NCBI GenBank assembly: GCA_047974625.1
Contig: JBKECK010000044.1
Coordinates: 1-64,000 of the forward strand
Direction: 5' to 3'
DNA from: CADEDH01 sp047974625
GTDB lineage: Bacteria; Actinomycetota; Acidimicrobiia; Acidimicrobiales; SZUA-35
DNA: 64,000 nucleotides
In this document: positions 41,218-51,823 of the stretch, in pieces
How positions within the stretch are numbered: the first letter of the stretch is position 1
Layout of the letters: the number at the start of each line of letters is the position of its first letter
Position numbers and translations under genes: made by a program
The notes under the pieces: generated by a model
Seen by the model: only the letters and a program-made list of their open reading frames with translations
What the model was told of the DNA's origin: nothing
The model's database searches: none

Positions 41218-43222
41218 CGGTCCGGGGCCCGGAGTCCGGGGAGGCCCGGGCCACGGCGCCCTCCAGGTCGTCCAGGGCCGACCGGGCCAGGCGGTACTCC
41301 TCGTCGTAACCGGCCCCGTCCGAATGCGGCCCATACCACAGGGGTTCCAGAGCCCGGACCGCCCCGGCCACTGGTTCGACGGCCACCCCGGCCGCCACCA
41401 ATCGGTCTCCCCGCTGCCGCAAGGTGGCGGCCGGGGTCCACACCGCGCCGACGACCCGGCCCTGACGGTCCAGCTCGTCGGCCAGTCGGTCCAGCGGATC
41501 GCGAGCCTGGCGGCGCCGCCGCCGATGCGGTCGGAGCAGGGCCATGGCCCCGGCCGCCGCCACGCCAACCGGGGCCACCGCCGCCAGGGTCCAGGGCCGC
41601 ACCCCGTGGGTGCCGGCCGGGGCGAGGAGGGGGACCTCGGCGGTGGGATCGAAGGGCTGCCATCCGGCGGACGGGAAGTACACCTCGGCCCAGGCGTGGG
41701 CGTCGACCCCGCGCGACACCCACTCACCGGTCGCGGTGTCGAACCGGCCCGGGACGAAACCTGCCACAAGGCGGGCGGGGATCCCCAACGACCGGGCCAT
41801 CACCACCAGGGCGGAGCCGATCTGTTCGCAGAAGCCGACCCGGGACTCGAAGAGCAGGTGGTCGACGGCGTCGGTGCCCTCCGGCAGCCGCCCGATATCG
41901 CGGCTGTAGTGGACGTTGTCGGCCATCCACGCCTCCAGGGCTCGGACCTTGTCGTAGCTGGTGGGGGCGTTGGCCGTGACCGTCCGGGCCAGGGTGGCGA
42001 CCCGGGGGGTCACGGCGTCCTCGGTGGCGTAGGTGTCCATCACGGGGTCGTCCGCGGCGATCCGGGTCGGCTCGTCGGCCCGGAGCTGATCGGGGGTGAC
42101 CGCCCGCACCCGGGACTCCACCGTCCAGGTGGTGCCGGCCGCCAACGGCTCGTCGGAGACAAGGGTTCCCTCGCCCGAGAGCCGACCCGACCGGAGGCTC
42201 GACCACAGCCGAAGCGGCTCCCAGGCCAGGGGCACCGTGGTCATCCCGCCGGTGACCAGCCGGACCTCCTGGCGGACCACGGTGGCGCCCGGCCCGGGCT
42301 CGTCCAGGACGGCGGCCGCGCCCTCGGTCAGGGCCACTTCCCCCGAGTCCCACCGCACCGACACCGACGGCGTCGAGCTGGTCCAGCGGCGACCGTCCCA
42401 GCGGTCGTAAACGGCCCCGCGCAGGAAGAGGGCCAGGTCGCTGCGGACCCGGAGGATCTCCTGCTCGTCCAACCCGATCGGTTCGCCGGTGTCGAGGTTG
42501 CCCCAGAAGCCGGGGTAGGACGGGGCCACCGGTCCGGATGCGTCGCCGGAGTTGACCCGGACACCGGATCCGATGTCGAGGCGGGTGGCCACCCGGGCCA
42601 GGCCGATGGTGGCCGGGGCGATGAGCAGGGCGACCCCCACCACGGTGGAGGCGCTCCTCAACCGCCAGGTCCGGTCCGGTCCGGGGGTGAGCGGTCGGGC
42701 CCCGGAGGCGAAGCCGGGTCGGGGCGACCAGTCCACCCCGGGGGGATCGGCCAGGATCGACAGGGCGAGGGTCACGGTCACCGCGGCGGCCCAGATGGCG
42801 ACGGCGGGACCGGACACGGTGGCGTCACGGAGGTCGGTGACCACCACCAACGGTAGGCCGAGAGCGGGTACGGCCACCAGCATGGCGTTCCGGTTGAGCA
42901 GCGAGTACCCGATGACCACCGCCCCGGCCAGGGCGACCAGGCCGAGCGACCTGCCGGTGGATCCGAGGACGACCGCCCAGGTGGCGAGGGCGACGGCGAC
43001 CAGGCCGACGCTGTCGTCCGGGCGGGGCCGTACGGCACCGATGACCACCCCGACGGCGAGGGCGACGAGCAGGGCGGTCTGCTCGTGCTCGCTGAGGGGG
43101 GCGACGACGGCGGCCAGACTGGCGGCGACCATGCCGGCCAGGCGCAACGGCAGGTCCCTCACCAGGCCCATCCCGCCCGGTCCGGGGCCGGGCACCGGCC
43201 GGCGATCCGACCGCCGGTTCAC
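41198..43222 (-). CDS. Membrane transglutaminase-like protein (DUF3488 type)
   Basis: 674 residues. The N-terminal third has about six membrane helices (for example VAASLAAVVAPLSEHEQTAL onward and LVALAGAVVIGYSLLN). A large extracytoplasmic part contains the transglutaminase core: Cys in RVGFCEQIGSALVVMARSLG, His in GVDAHAWAEVYFPSAG, Asp in WQPFDPTAEVPLL. One further helix (TLAAVAPVGVAAAGAMALL) and a basic cytosolic tail close it. Such proteins accompany MoxR and DUF58 genes; their activity is not well defined. GTG 43222 overlaps the DUF58 stop (GTGA), and the 3' end overlaps sixA by 20 nt. Confidence 0.88.
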   Translation of the reverse strand: MNRRSDRRPVPGPGPGGMGLVRDLPLRLAGMVAASLAAVVAPLSEHEQTALLVALAVGVVIGAVRPRPDDSVGLVAVALATWAVVLGSTGRSLGLVALAGAVVIGYSLLNRNAMLVAVPALGLPLVVVTDLRDATVSGPAVAIWAAAVTVTLALSILADPPGVDWSPRPGFASGARPLTPGPDRTWRLRSASTVVGVALLIAPATIGLARVATRLDIGSGVRVNSGDASGPVAPSYPGFWGNLDTGEPIGLDEQEILRVRSDLALFLRGAVYDRWDGRRWTSSTPSVSVRWDSGEVALTEGAAAVLDEPGPGATVVRQEVRLVTGGMTTVPLAWEPLRLWSSLRSGRLSGEGTLVSDEPLAAGTTWTVESRVRAVTPDQLRADEPTRIAADDPVMDTYATEDAVTPRVATLARTVTANAPTSYDKVRALEAWMADNVHYSRDIGRLPEGTDAVDHLLFESRVGFCEQIGSALVVMARSLGIPARLVAGFVPGRFDTATGEWVSRGVDAHAWAEVYFPSAGWQPFDPTAEVPLLAPAGTHGVRPWTLAAVAPVGVAAAGAMALLRPHRRRRRQARDPLDRLADELDRQGRVVGAVWTPAATLRQRGDRLVAAGVAVEPVAGAVRALEPLWYGPHSDGAGYDEEYRLARSALDDLEGAVARASPDSGPRTVTPEAG

Positions 43223-44259
43223 CCGGGCGTCCCGTCCGAGTCGGTTCCCCACCGCACCCCGGATTCGTCGAGGGTCACCAGCCCGGAGGCCGAGGGGAGG
43301 AGGTCGGGGCCGCAGCCGTCACCGGCCGGGTCAAGCTCGGCTCGGGCCAGACGGGCGGCCAGTTCTTGGCGGTCCGAGACGGTGCCCACCACCCAAGAAG
43401 TGCCGGACCGGTCGAGCCCGGCCCGGGCCGCGTCGGCCGACTGGCCCAGAACCCGCCGGGGTGGGGGGAAGGCCTCCACGGTGGAGAGCATCACCCGCCC
43501 GCCGGTGTCGAGGACGGACTCGACGATCCGCCGGGCGGCCGCCAGGCGGTCCCCCGGGCACGGGCCGTTGATCCCGCCGACCACCACGGTGACCCGCTCG
43601 GCGGCCCGGTGCCGGGACCGTTCCCGCACCATCAGCGTCCGGGACCGGGCCACCGTCGGCCAGTGGATGTCGCGTTGCGAGTCGCCGGGCACGTACGGCC
43701 GTACCCCCACGGGCTCGTCGTCCCGACCCGAGGTCTCGCTGGCCGTGCCCATGGCCCGGATGGCCTGGGCGGCCGGGATCGGAGCCACCGCCATGGGTCG
43801 GTGGAGGGGCACGATGACCGACGCCGTGGCCCCCACCAGGCCGAGCGCGGGCCGGGCCTGGAGGACCACCTGGACCCGGTCGACCAGGCCCCGCTCCCCG
43901 GGGTCAACGGTGACCCGCACCGTGCCGGGGGAGACGAGAGCCACCGGCTCCCGTCGTCCGGCGATGGTGGCCAGCAGCCGGACGGGGCGGCGGGTGGTTA
44001 CGGTCAGGTCGAGGTTGCTGGGCTGGTGCTCGTAGCTCGACGCCGGTGCGTCCACCTGGACCTCCAGGCCCCGAAAGACGGGCCGGGCCAGGGCCAGGTC
44101 GAGCACAACCAGGGCGGCGGCGCCGATCAGCGGGGCGACGACGGCCACCTGGCCAGTGAACAAGGAGCTGAAAAGGCCGGGGACGATGAGGACGAGCATG
44201 CCCACACCGAGCGGGGTCCACCCGGGCCGGACGTGGTGAACGGCCTCAGGTTCCGCCAC
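43219..44259 (-). CDS. DUF58 membrane protein
   Basis: 346 residues. Two adjacent N-terminal helices (LGVGMLVLIVPGLFSSLFTG and VAVVAPLIGAAALVVLDLAL) precede a beta-rich region. The DUF58 signature is VGVRPYVPGDSQRDIHWPTV (about 219-238), followed by the vWA-like end with VTVVVGGINGPC. The family partners MoxR AAA+ ATPases. I chose GTG 44259, after GAGGGGGGATC; the gene overlaps the moxR end by 14 nt. It lacks a complete MIDAS motif as far as I can see. Confidence 0.87.
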   Translation of the reverse strand: MAEPEAVHHVRPGWTPLGVGMLVLIVPGLFSSLFTGQVAVVAPLIGAAALVVLDLALARPVFRGLEVQVDAPASSYEHQPSNLDLTVTTRRPVRLLATIAGRREPVALVSPGTVRVTVDPGERGLVDRVQVVLQARPALGLVGATASVIVPLHRPMAVAPIPAAQAIRAMGTASETSGRDDEPVGVRPYVPGDSQRDIHWPTVARSRTLMVRERSRHRAAERVTVVVGGINGPCPGDRLAAARRIVESVLDTGGRVMLSTVEAFPPPRRVLGQSADAARAGLDRSGTSWVVGTVSDRQELAARLARAELDPAGDGCGPDLLPSASGLVTLDESGVRWGTDSDGTPG

Positions 44260-45223
44260 GCCGATCCCCCCCTCGGCCGGTGCCGACCGGGACGGCGATG
44301 TCGTCGAGCGCGGTGTTGATCCGGTCGGTGACCACCGCCGGGGGCAGCCCGGTGGCCACCAGCCGGTGGGCCAGGCACGGGATCGACACGGACTGGACGT
44401 CGTCGGGGACGACATGGTCGCGCCCCTCGAGCAGGGCCAGGGCACGGCTGGTGGCCAGCACCGCCTGGGGGCCGCGGATGCTCAGGTGGGATCCGGAACG
44501 GACCCGGTCGGCCAGGTCGAGCACGTAGTCGATGATGACGTCCGAGACGTGGACGCCGGCCACCACACCCTGGAGCCGGGGCATGAGGTGGATGGGGATG
44601 ACGGGGTCGATCTGGGGCACGGCGTCACGGCCCCCGTTGCCCCGGAGCAGATCCCGCTCGGTGGGTCGGTCGGGGCCGCCGAGACTGATGGACATGGCGA
44701 ACCGATCCACCTGGCTGCTGGTGAGGGCGAACGTGCCGGCGTCACCGGCCGGGTTCATGGTGGCCACCACCATGAACGGATCGGGGGTTCGCCGGCTGGT
44801 GCCGTCCACGGTGATCTGCCCCTCCGCCATCGCCTCCAGCAGGGCGGACTGGGTGCGGGGGGTGATCCGGTTCAACTCGTCGACCAGTACGACGTGGGCG
44901 TGGAGGGGCCCGGGCCGGTAGCCCCACTCCCCGGTCCGGGGGTCGTAGATCGCCGAGCCGGTCAGGTCGGTAGGCATCAGGTCGGGAGTCCCCTGAACCC
45001 GGGACATGGTGCCGCCGATGACCCGGGCCAGGGCCGTACCCAGGGTGGTCTTGCCGACGCCGGGGGCGTCGTCGAGCAGAAGGTGCTCCCCGGCCAGCAT
45101 CACGGCCATGGCCAGCCGCACCTCGTTGGCCTTGCCGAGCACCACATGGGCCACCCGCTGCTCCATGGCCTGGGCGATCTCGGCAGCGCGGGGGTCGCTG
45201 GCCGTGGTTGCAGCGGCGGTCAC
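44246..45223 (-). CDS. MoxR-family AAA+ ATPase
   Basis: 325 residues. HLLLDDAPGVGKTTLGTALA is Walker A (about 48-60), HAHVVLVDELNRITPRTQSA Walker B, MVVATMNPAGDAGTFALTSS sensor 1 with the Q-VDRF arginine-finger region next to it. The C-terminal lid has SGSHLSIRGPQAVLATSRAL. MoxR proteins act as chaperones that load metal or mature vWA/DUF58 partners; the next two genes are such partners. I chose GTG 45223; the longer open frame upstream is not protein-like. Confidence 0.93.
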   Translation of the reverse strand: MTAAATTASDPRAAEIAQAMEQRVAHVVLGKANEVRLAMAVMLAGEHLLLDDAPGVGKTTLGTALARVIGGTMSRVQGTPDLMPTDLTGSAIYDPRTGEWGYRPGPLHAHVVLVDELNRITPRTQSALLEAMAEGQITVDGTSRRTPDPFMVVATMNPAGDAGTFALTSSQVDRFAMSISLGGPDRPTERDLLRGNGGRDAVPQIDPVIPIHLMPRLQGVVAGVHVSDVIIDYVLDLADRVRSGSHLSIRGPQAVLATSRALALLEGRDHVVPDDVQSVSIPCLAHRLVATGLPPAVVTDRINTALDDIAVPVGTGRGGDRRGGT

Positions 45224-45300
45224 GGAGATCTCTTCGACCGGTTTCGCCGCCGAGTTGAGGCCGTCGTCGCTCCGGTCGGCCGGCGACCGGCCGACCGGAC

Positions 45301-46068
45301 TCAGCAGCTGTTGCGTTCGGCCACGCCGGAGGTCTGGGTCACGAAGAACTCGGGTGGATCGAGCTCCAGTAACGCGGCCACGTCGGCGCAGGCCTCGGGA
45401 CCCTGGCCGAGGCGGTCGTGCACCACCGAGCGGAAGGCCAGGGCGTCGGGGAAGGCGGGGTCGGAGGCCACGGCCCGGTTGAGGTAGTCGAGGGACACTT
45501 GTCCGAGCTCGTCGGCCTGGGCGGTCATCTCGGCGTCCCCCGCCGCCTGGTCGCGGACCGACGCCGCGGCCAGCCATACGTACCAACCCCGGTAGGTCAG
45601 GGCCTCGGTGTTCTCGGGATCGCCCTCCAGGATGCCGTCGTAGCATTCGAGGGCGCCGAGCAGGTCGCCGCCGCCGGCTCCCATCTGCTGACATTCCATG
45701 ACCCGGTCCCGGGTCGAACCGGCGACGCTCCCGGTCAGCTGATCACCCACGCCGCGCTCGCCCGCGGCCCGGGCCAGGATCACGCCGGCCACGGCCGCGG
45801 CGGCCACCATGCCGACGGTGATGAAGGTCCACCGGCGGGCCCGGCCCGGAGGGGCCGGATCGCCGGCCGGGGTGGTGGCCTCACCGTCGAGCCGCCGGAG
45901 GATGGCGGCCGCCCGCCGGGTCGCGTCCCCGTGGAGGCGGTCGTAGTCGTCTCGGGTCAGGTCGCCGTCGGCCAGTTCCCGGTCGAGCTGGTCGAGCAGA
46001 TCGAGCAGGGTGTCCCGCTCCTCCTCCAGGGCCCTCCGACCTGTCGTCGAGGTGCCGCCTGCCGTCAT
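45301..46068 (-). CDS. CcmI-like cytochrome c biogenesis protein
   Basis: 255 residues. An N-terminal helical region (RALEEERDTLLDLLDQLDRE, EEERDxLLxxLxxLDxExxxG type) as in CcmI/CycH is followed by one membrane helix (FITVGMVAAAAVAGVILARA) and a periplasmic-side helical part with TPR-like repeats (GALECYDGILEGDPENTEAL and LDYLNRAVASDPAFPDALAF). It would hold apocytochrome for heme ligation. The start ATG overlaps the ccmH stop (ATGA). It ends the ccm operon. Confidence 0.82.
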   Translation of the reverse strand: MTAGGTSTTGRRALEEERDTLLDLLDQLDRELADGDLTRDDYDRLHGDATRRAAAILRRLDGEATTPAGDPAPPGRARRWTFITVGMVAAAAVAGVILARAAGERGVGDQLTGSVAGSTRDRVMECQQMGAGGGDLLGALECYDGILEGDPENTEALTYRGWYVWLAAASVRDQAAGDAEMTAQADELGQVSLDYLNRAVASDPAFPDALAFRSVVHDRLGQGPEACADVAALLELDPPEFFVTQTSGVAERNSC

Positions 46069-46895
46069 CGTCCCGGATCCCCGTCCGACCCCGCAGGACG
46101 CCCTCCGGAGTGGGACGGCCCGTCCCCGGCGACCGCGTCACCGTTGGGCGCGCCACCGTCGAGCGCGTCACCGTCGAGCGCGTCCCCGTCGAGCGCGCGG
46201 TCCCCGGCATCTTCCCCAGCGGATGCGTCATCGTCGACGGACGAGTCCCCGCCGACGGCGTCGTTCTCGTCGGTGGCGTGCTCGTCGGCGGCGTCCCCGG
46301 GGGTACTGTCGTCGGCCGGGTCGGGGTGACGCCGGCGGCGGGCGGCGGCCACGAGTTCCCGGTCAGCGGCGGTCGGTTCGAGGTCGGTGGGCCGGTTCCG
46401 GCTCAGCATGGCCGCCACCAGAACCGCTCCGGCCACCACGGCCATCACCGGCAAGACCCACACCAGGGACCCCAGGCCGGTGGCCGGCGGGTTGAGCAGG
46501 ACCCGGGCCCCGTAGGCGGTCACCAGCTGATCCCGGATCTGCTCGTCGGTGGCCCCTGAGCTGACCTCCTCGCCGATGAACTGGCGGATAGTCACCGCCA
46601 CGGCCGCGTTCGACTCGGCCACGCTCTCCCCCTGGCACTGGGGGCAGGCGTAACTGGCCGACAGCCGCTGGATGCGCTCGGCGTCGGTCTCGGCGCCGCC
46701 ACGGTCGGCGGCCGCCACCACTAGGAGCGCCACCGCGGCGACCGCCACCGCCACCCAGGCCAGGCGCCGCCACGACCGGGCCGGTGGCCCGGCGTCCACC
46801 GAGCCACCGGTGTCGCCGTCGGAGGACCCCGGTGAGGACGGGGAGGGTGGGGAGGAAGAACGCCGGGCGGCCCGGTCGGTGCCGGTGCTGCTCAC
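46065..46895 (-). CDS. ccmH: CcmH-like thiol-disulfide protein with acidic tail
   Basis: 276 residues. After a Ser/Pro-rich leader and one helix (WVAVAVAAVALLVVAA) comes the CcmH core: RIQRLSASYACPQCQGESVA with the redox CPQC motif, then AVTIRQFIGEEVSSGATDEQ and VTAYGARVLLNPPATGLGSL, and a second helix (VWVLPVMAVVAGAVLVAAML). About 80 more residues are unusual: a strongly acidic repeat tail (for example DGDALDGDALDGGAPNGD). CcmH reduces the heme-binding cysteines of apocytochrome c. I chose GTG 46895, behind AGAGGAGCGGG; the 3' end overlaps the CcmI-like gene (ATGA). Confidence 0.88.
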   Translation of the reverse strand: MSSTGTDRAARRSSSPPSPSSPGSSDGDTGGSVDAGPPARSWRRLAWVAVAVAAVALLVVAAADRGGAETDAERIQRLSASYACPQCQGESVAESNAAVAVTIRQFIGEEVSSGATDEQIRDQLVTAYGARVLLNPPATGLGSLVWVLPVMAVVAGAVLVAAMLSRNRPTDLEPTAADRELVAAARRRRHPDPADDSTPGDAADEHATDENDAVGGDSSVDDDASAGEDAGDRALDGDALDGDALDGGAPNGDAVAGDGPSHSGGRPAGSDGDPGR

Positions 46896-46908
46896 TGACC
46901 CGCTCCTC

Positions 46909-47522
46909 TCACTGGCCCGCTCCTTGTTGTTCGGCTTCCTCAATCAGGGTGATCAGGGACGCCGCCGTCACCTGACCCTGGATGTGCTGCACCACCTGAC
47001 CGGACGGGGCGACGAGGAAGGACTCCGGGATCTGGGCCACTTGGAACGCCACCGGTATGGACGGGGCGTACAGCACCGGCCAACCTCCCCCGTTGACCTC
47101 GAAGAACGAGCCGACCGCCTCGGGCGTGTCGTTGAACACCACCGCCACCACGCTGGCCCGGCCGGTCTCCCGACCCCATTCCTCGAAGGCCTTGAGCTCC
47201 GGATGCTCGGCCTCGCAGGGTGGGCACCAGGTGGCGAAGAAGTTGACCAGCACCCATTCACCCCGCCGGTCGTCGATGTTGTAGGTGCCGCCGTCCATGG
47301 TCGGCCCGGCCACCTCGGGCACCCGTTGGCCGACGACGGCGTTGGCCGGGTCGAGACGGTCACGGGGTCCGACGGCGAACACGGCGATCAGGCCGACCAG
47401 GACCACCCCCACGCCGAGGGCGACCCAGCGGGTGGTCCGGCGGGGCGGGGTGGGGTCGTCCGCCTCGGAAGTGGCCGTCGGGGTGGCCTCGAGGTTGGTC
47501 ACCGCCTCATCTCCCATCGCCG

Positions 47523-47526
<4 letters not shown>
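46909..47526 (-). CDS. ccmG: TlpA/CcmG-type thioredoxin
   Basis: 205 residues. A short cytosolic N-terminus, one helix (VALGVGVVLVGLIAVFAVG) and an extracytoplasmic redoxin domain. WVLVNFFATWCPPCEAEHPE holds the CPPC active site (about 104-107). The cis-Pro loop is QVAQIPESFLVAPSG. By position it is the reductant of CcmH and apocytochrome. GTG 47526 overlaps the ccmF stop (GTGA). Next gene, ccmH, starts 13 nt after its stop. Confidence 0.92.
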
Positions 47527-49505
<1,979 letters not shown>

Positions 49506-49526
49506 GGGCTTCTCTCCCGTCCCGAC

Positions 49527-50108
49527 TCAGTCGGATCCGGACGGCGCGGCCCCACTGGCCGCCGGGTTCTGGACCGCCACCTGACCGCCCTCGACAGCCT
49601 CGTCGATCCGGTCGGGATTGTCTTCCACGTACTCCTCGGAGTGCTTGATCACGATCTGGGTGGAACGGAAATGGTCGCCGTCCCAGCGGCCCTCGACCAC
49701 GACGGGCTGGCCGATCGCGAACAGGGAGGTCGGTTCATCGCCCACGTGGACCACGGTGGTGTCGACCCCGTTGTAGGCCACCTTGAAGCGTAGGGCCCCC
49801 GTCTCGTCCATCCCGTCGTCGGTCTCTACGGTGCCCTGCATCCGGAAGGTCTGGTCGCCCAGATCGTCGCGCTGGGCCACGGCCTCGTCGACGTTGAGGA
49901 AGTAGACCCGGGCCTCGGCCAGGGCTTGGTACACGACCACCCCGAGGACGGCCACGATCACGGCCACGATGGCGATGTTGCGCCCGTTGCGGCTGCGGCG
50001 CGCCTCGACGGGACCGTCGTCGGGCCGGGGGGTCAGATCGAGCTGGTCCGCCGCCGTGGCGGTGGCCCCGGCATCACCGGGGTTGGTATCTCGGCTCTCG
50101 CTAGTCAA
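49527..50108 (-). CDS. ccmE: CcmE heme chaperone
   Basis: 193 residues. A polar N-terminus (1-43), one helix (IAIVAVIVAVLGVVVYQAL) and an OB-fold domain (VYFLNVDEAVAQRDDLGDQT ... QPVVVEGRWDGDHFRSTQIV). The heme-binding motif is KHSEEYVEDNPD: His-x3-Tyr, as in the classic HxxxY proteins, not the CxxxY variant. Start TTG 50108, behind GGAGGCGGTTCC, overlaps ccmD by 8 nt. Confidence 0.93.
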   Translation of the reverse strand: MTSESRDTNPGDAGATATAADQLDLTPRPDDGPVEARRSRNGRNIAIVAVIVAVLGVVVYQALAEARVYFLNVDEAVAQRDDLGDQTFRMQGTVETDDGMDETGALRFKVAYNGVDTTVVHVGDEPTSLFAIGQPVVVEGRWDGDHFRSTQIVIKHSEEYVEDNPDRIDEAVEGGQVAVQNPAASGAAPSGSD

Positions 50109-50235
50109 GGAACCGCCTCCGTTCCGGGGGGATCTGCTCGGCCAGCCGTTTGCCCTGGCGGACCAGTGCGGCCGCGTAGGCCGCCGTGCCGACGCCGACG
50201 ATCAGGTAGCCGACGATCACGTAGTTCCAGCCCAT
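50101..50235 (-). CDS. ccmD: CcmD small membrane protein
   Basis: 44 residues: one membrane helix (YVIVGYLIVGVGTAAYAAAL) then a basic cytosolic end (RQGKRLAEQIPPERRRFLD). This is the shape of CcmD, which helps release holo-CcmE from the CcmABC complex. Position between ccmC and ccmE is the canonical one. The ATG shares a base with the ccmC stop (TGATG). Very short, but size, helix and order agree. Confidence 0.85.
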   Translation of the reverse strand: MGWNYVIVGYLIVGVGTAAYAAALVRQGKRLAEQIPPERRRFLD

Positions 50236-51047
50236 CAGGCACCACTCCCCATCGCGCCCCGGGTCGTCTCGGCCCGTCGTTCGGCCAGGGCCCGGGCCAG
50301 ACCGAGCTCCTCGACCTGCCGCTGGAGCCAGGCCAGCCGGAACCGGTGGATGAGCAGCCAGGCGAAGACCATCAGGCCGACCACGAGCGACAGGAACAGG
50401 GTGAACAGCATCAGGCCGTCGAGCTTGGTGTCGACCCCGATGGTGGCGCCCTGGTGCAGGCTCCGGAACCACTGGACCGAGTAGTGCACGATGAACACGT
50501 TGACGAAACTGACGATGCCGAGCACTGCGGCCCGGCGGGACCGCACCGCCGAGGGGAGGTCGAGGCGGCGGACGGCCAGGTAGCCGACATACATGACGAA
50601 CAGGATGGTGGTGCTGGTGAGCCGGGGGTCCCACTGCCAGTAGACGCCCCAGGTCGGCTTACCCCACAAGGACCCGGTGATGAGGGTGAAGGCGCAGAAC
50701 AGGACCCCGATCTCGGCCGCCGCGCCGGCCAGGAGGTCCCAGAACACGGAGCTCTTCCGCAGGTAGATGATGCTGCCCACCAGGGTGATGGCGAACGAGA
50801 TGTACATGATGGCGATCGACGGGAGATGCACGTACATCAACCGGACCGCGTCCCGCTGACTGACCTCGGGGGGCGACAGGACGAGGGCGAACACGATGAC
50901 CGCGGCCACCCCGACCAGGGAGGCGGCGCCGAGCAGACGGGTGCGCGGGCCGCCGGTGGAGGCCGGCGCCGTCTGGGGCTCCGACCTGGTCGTCTCGGAA
51001 GTGTCCGCTGGCCCGGGGGTTCCGGGCGCGGTGTCGGCTTGGCTCAC
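50235..51047 (-). CDS. ccmC: CcmC heme handling protein
   Basis: 270 residues, six membrane helices. MYVHLPSIAIMYISFAITLV starts the core. The WWD-type motif is GSLWGKPTWGVYWQWDPRLT, with conserved His before (VHLP) and after (IVHYSVQWFRSLHQG). CcmC delivers heme to CcmE. The first 45 residues are a polar leader. GTG 51047 is preceded by GGAGGAGAC and overlaps the ccmB stop (GTGA). Confidence 0.95.
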   Translation of the reverse strand: MSQADTAPGTPGPADTSETTRSEPQTAPASTGGPRTRLLGAASLVGVAAVIVFALVLSPPEVSQRDAVRLMYVHLPSIAIMYISFAITLVGSIIYLRKSSVFWDLLAGAAAEIGVLFCAFTLITGSLWGKPTWGVYWQWDPRLTSTTILFVMYVGYLAVRRLDLPSAVRSRRAAVLGIVSFVNVFIVHYSVQWFRSLHQGATIGVDTKLDGLMLFTLFLSLVVGLMVFAWLLIHRFRLAWLQRQVEELGLARALAERRAETTRGAMGSGA

Positions 51048-51739
51048 GTCTCCTCCATCAGGGGCCCGAAGGCGAGCATCCCGACTCCCAGGTAAAGCAG
51101 TGCGAAAACCGCGAGCAGCATCGCCCACGGCCACCCCGACACCGAGGCATCGGGGAACAGGGCGTCCCTGGTGGCCAGGGTGGCTCCCAACAGAACCGGA
51201 GTCAGCACCGGCAACACCAGCAGCGGTACCAGCGTATCCCGACTCCGTAGCCCGGCCGCGAGCGCGGCGTACAGGGTGCCGGCCAGGGTGACCCCGAGGG
51301 TGGCCATGACCACCGTGACCACGAGCAGGAGGGGGTCGTCGAGCGGGGGGCCGAACACGATGAAGGACCCGATGCCGAGCACTACCTCGATGACGAGCAG
51401 CTGGGCGGCCACCGCCAGGGCCTTCCCCAGGAAGACGCCGGCCGGGTCGATCCCTGCCATCCGCAGGGCGTCGAGGTTGCCCTCGCTGGCCTCCAGAGCG
51501 AAGGCCCGCCCCAGGGCCATGAGGGCGGACAGGAGCACAGTGAGCCAGAACAACCCGGGGGCGACCTCCTCGAGCACGGAGCGTCGCACCTCCCCCACAA
51601 CGGCCAGATCGGGGGAGATGGCCAGGCCGAACAGGATGAGGATGAGGAGCCCGAACGGGAGCACCTGGACCAGCACGACCCGTGAGGTCATTTCGATCCG
51701 CAGGTCCTTGACCGCCATCAGGAGGGTGTCGCGCAGCAC
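51044..51739 (-). CDS. ccmB: CcmB ABC transporter membrane subunit
   Basis: 231 residues, six membrane helices. KDLRIEMTSRVVLVQVLPFG and the segment FALEASEGNLDALRMAGIDP match CcmB. With CcmA it forms the ATPase that frees holo-CcmE from CcmC. Start GTG 51739; ATG 51718, seven codons later, is an alternative. The gap to ccmA is 84 nt and holds no clear signal. Confidence 0.92.
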   Translation of the reverse strand: MLRDTLLMAVKDLRIEMTSRVVLVQVLPFGLLILILFGLAISPDLAVVGEVRRSVLEEVAPGLFWLTVLLSALMALGRAFALEASEGNLDALRMAGIDPAGVFLGKALAVAAQLLVIEVVLGIGSFIVFGPPLDDPLLLVVTVVMATLGVTLAGTLYAALAAGLRSRDTLVPLLVLPVLTPVLLGATLATRDALFPDASVSGWPWAMLLAVFALLYLGVGMLAFGPLMEET

Positions 51740-51823
51740 GTTCGGTTCGTTCCCGCTTCGTGGTCTCTGGTTTCTCGGATCGGTCGCGCTAGGTGACGGG
51801 ACCGTGTCCGCCGGGGGCCGCCG

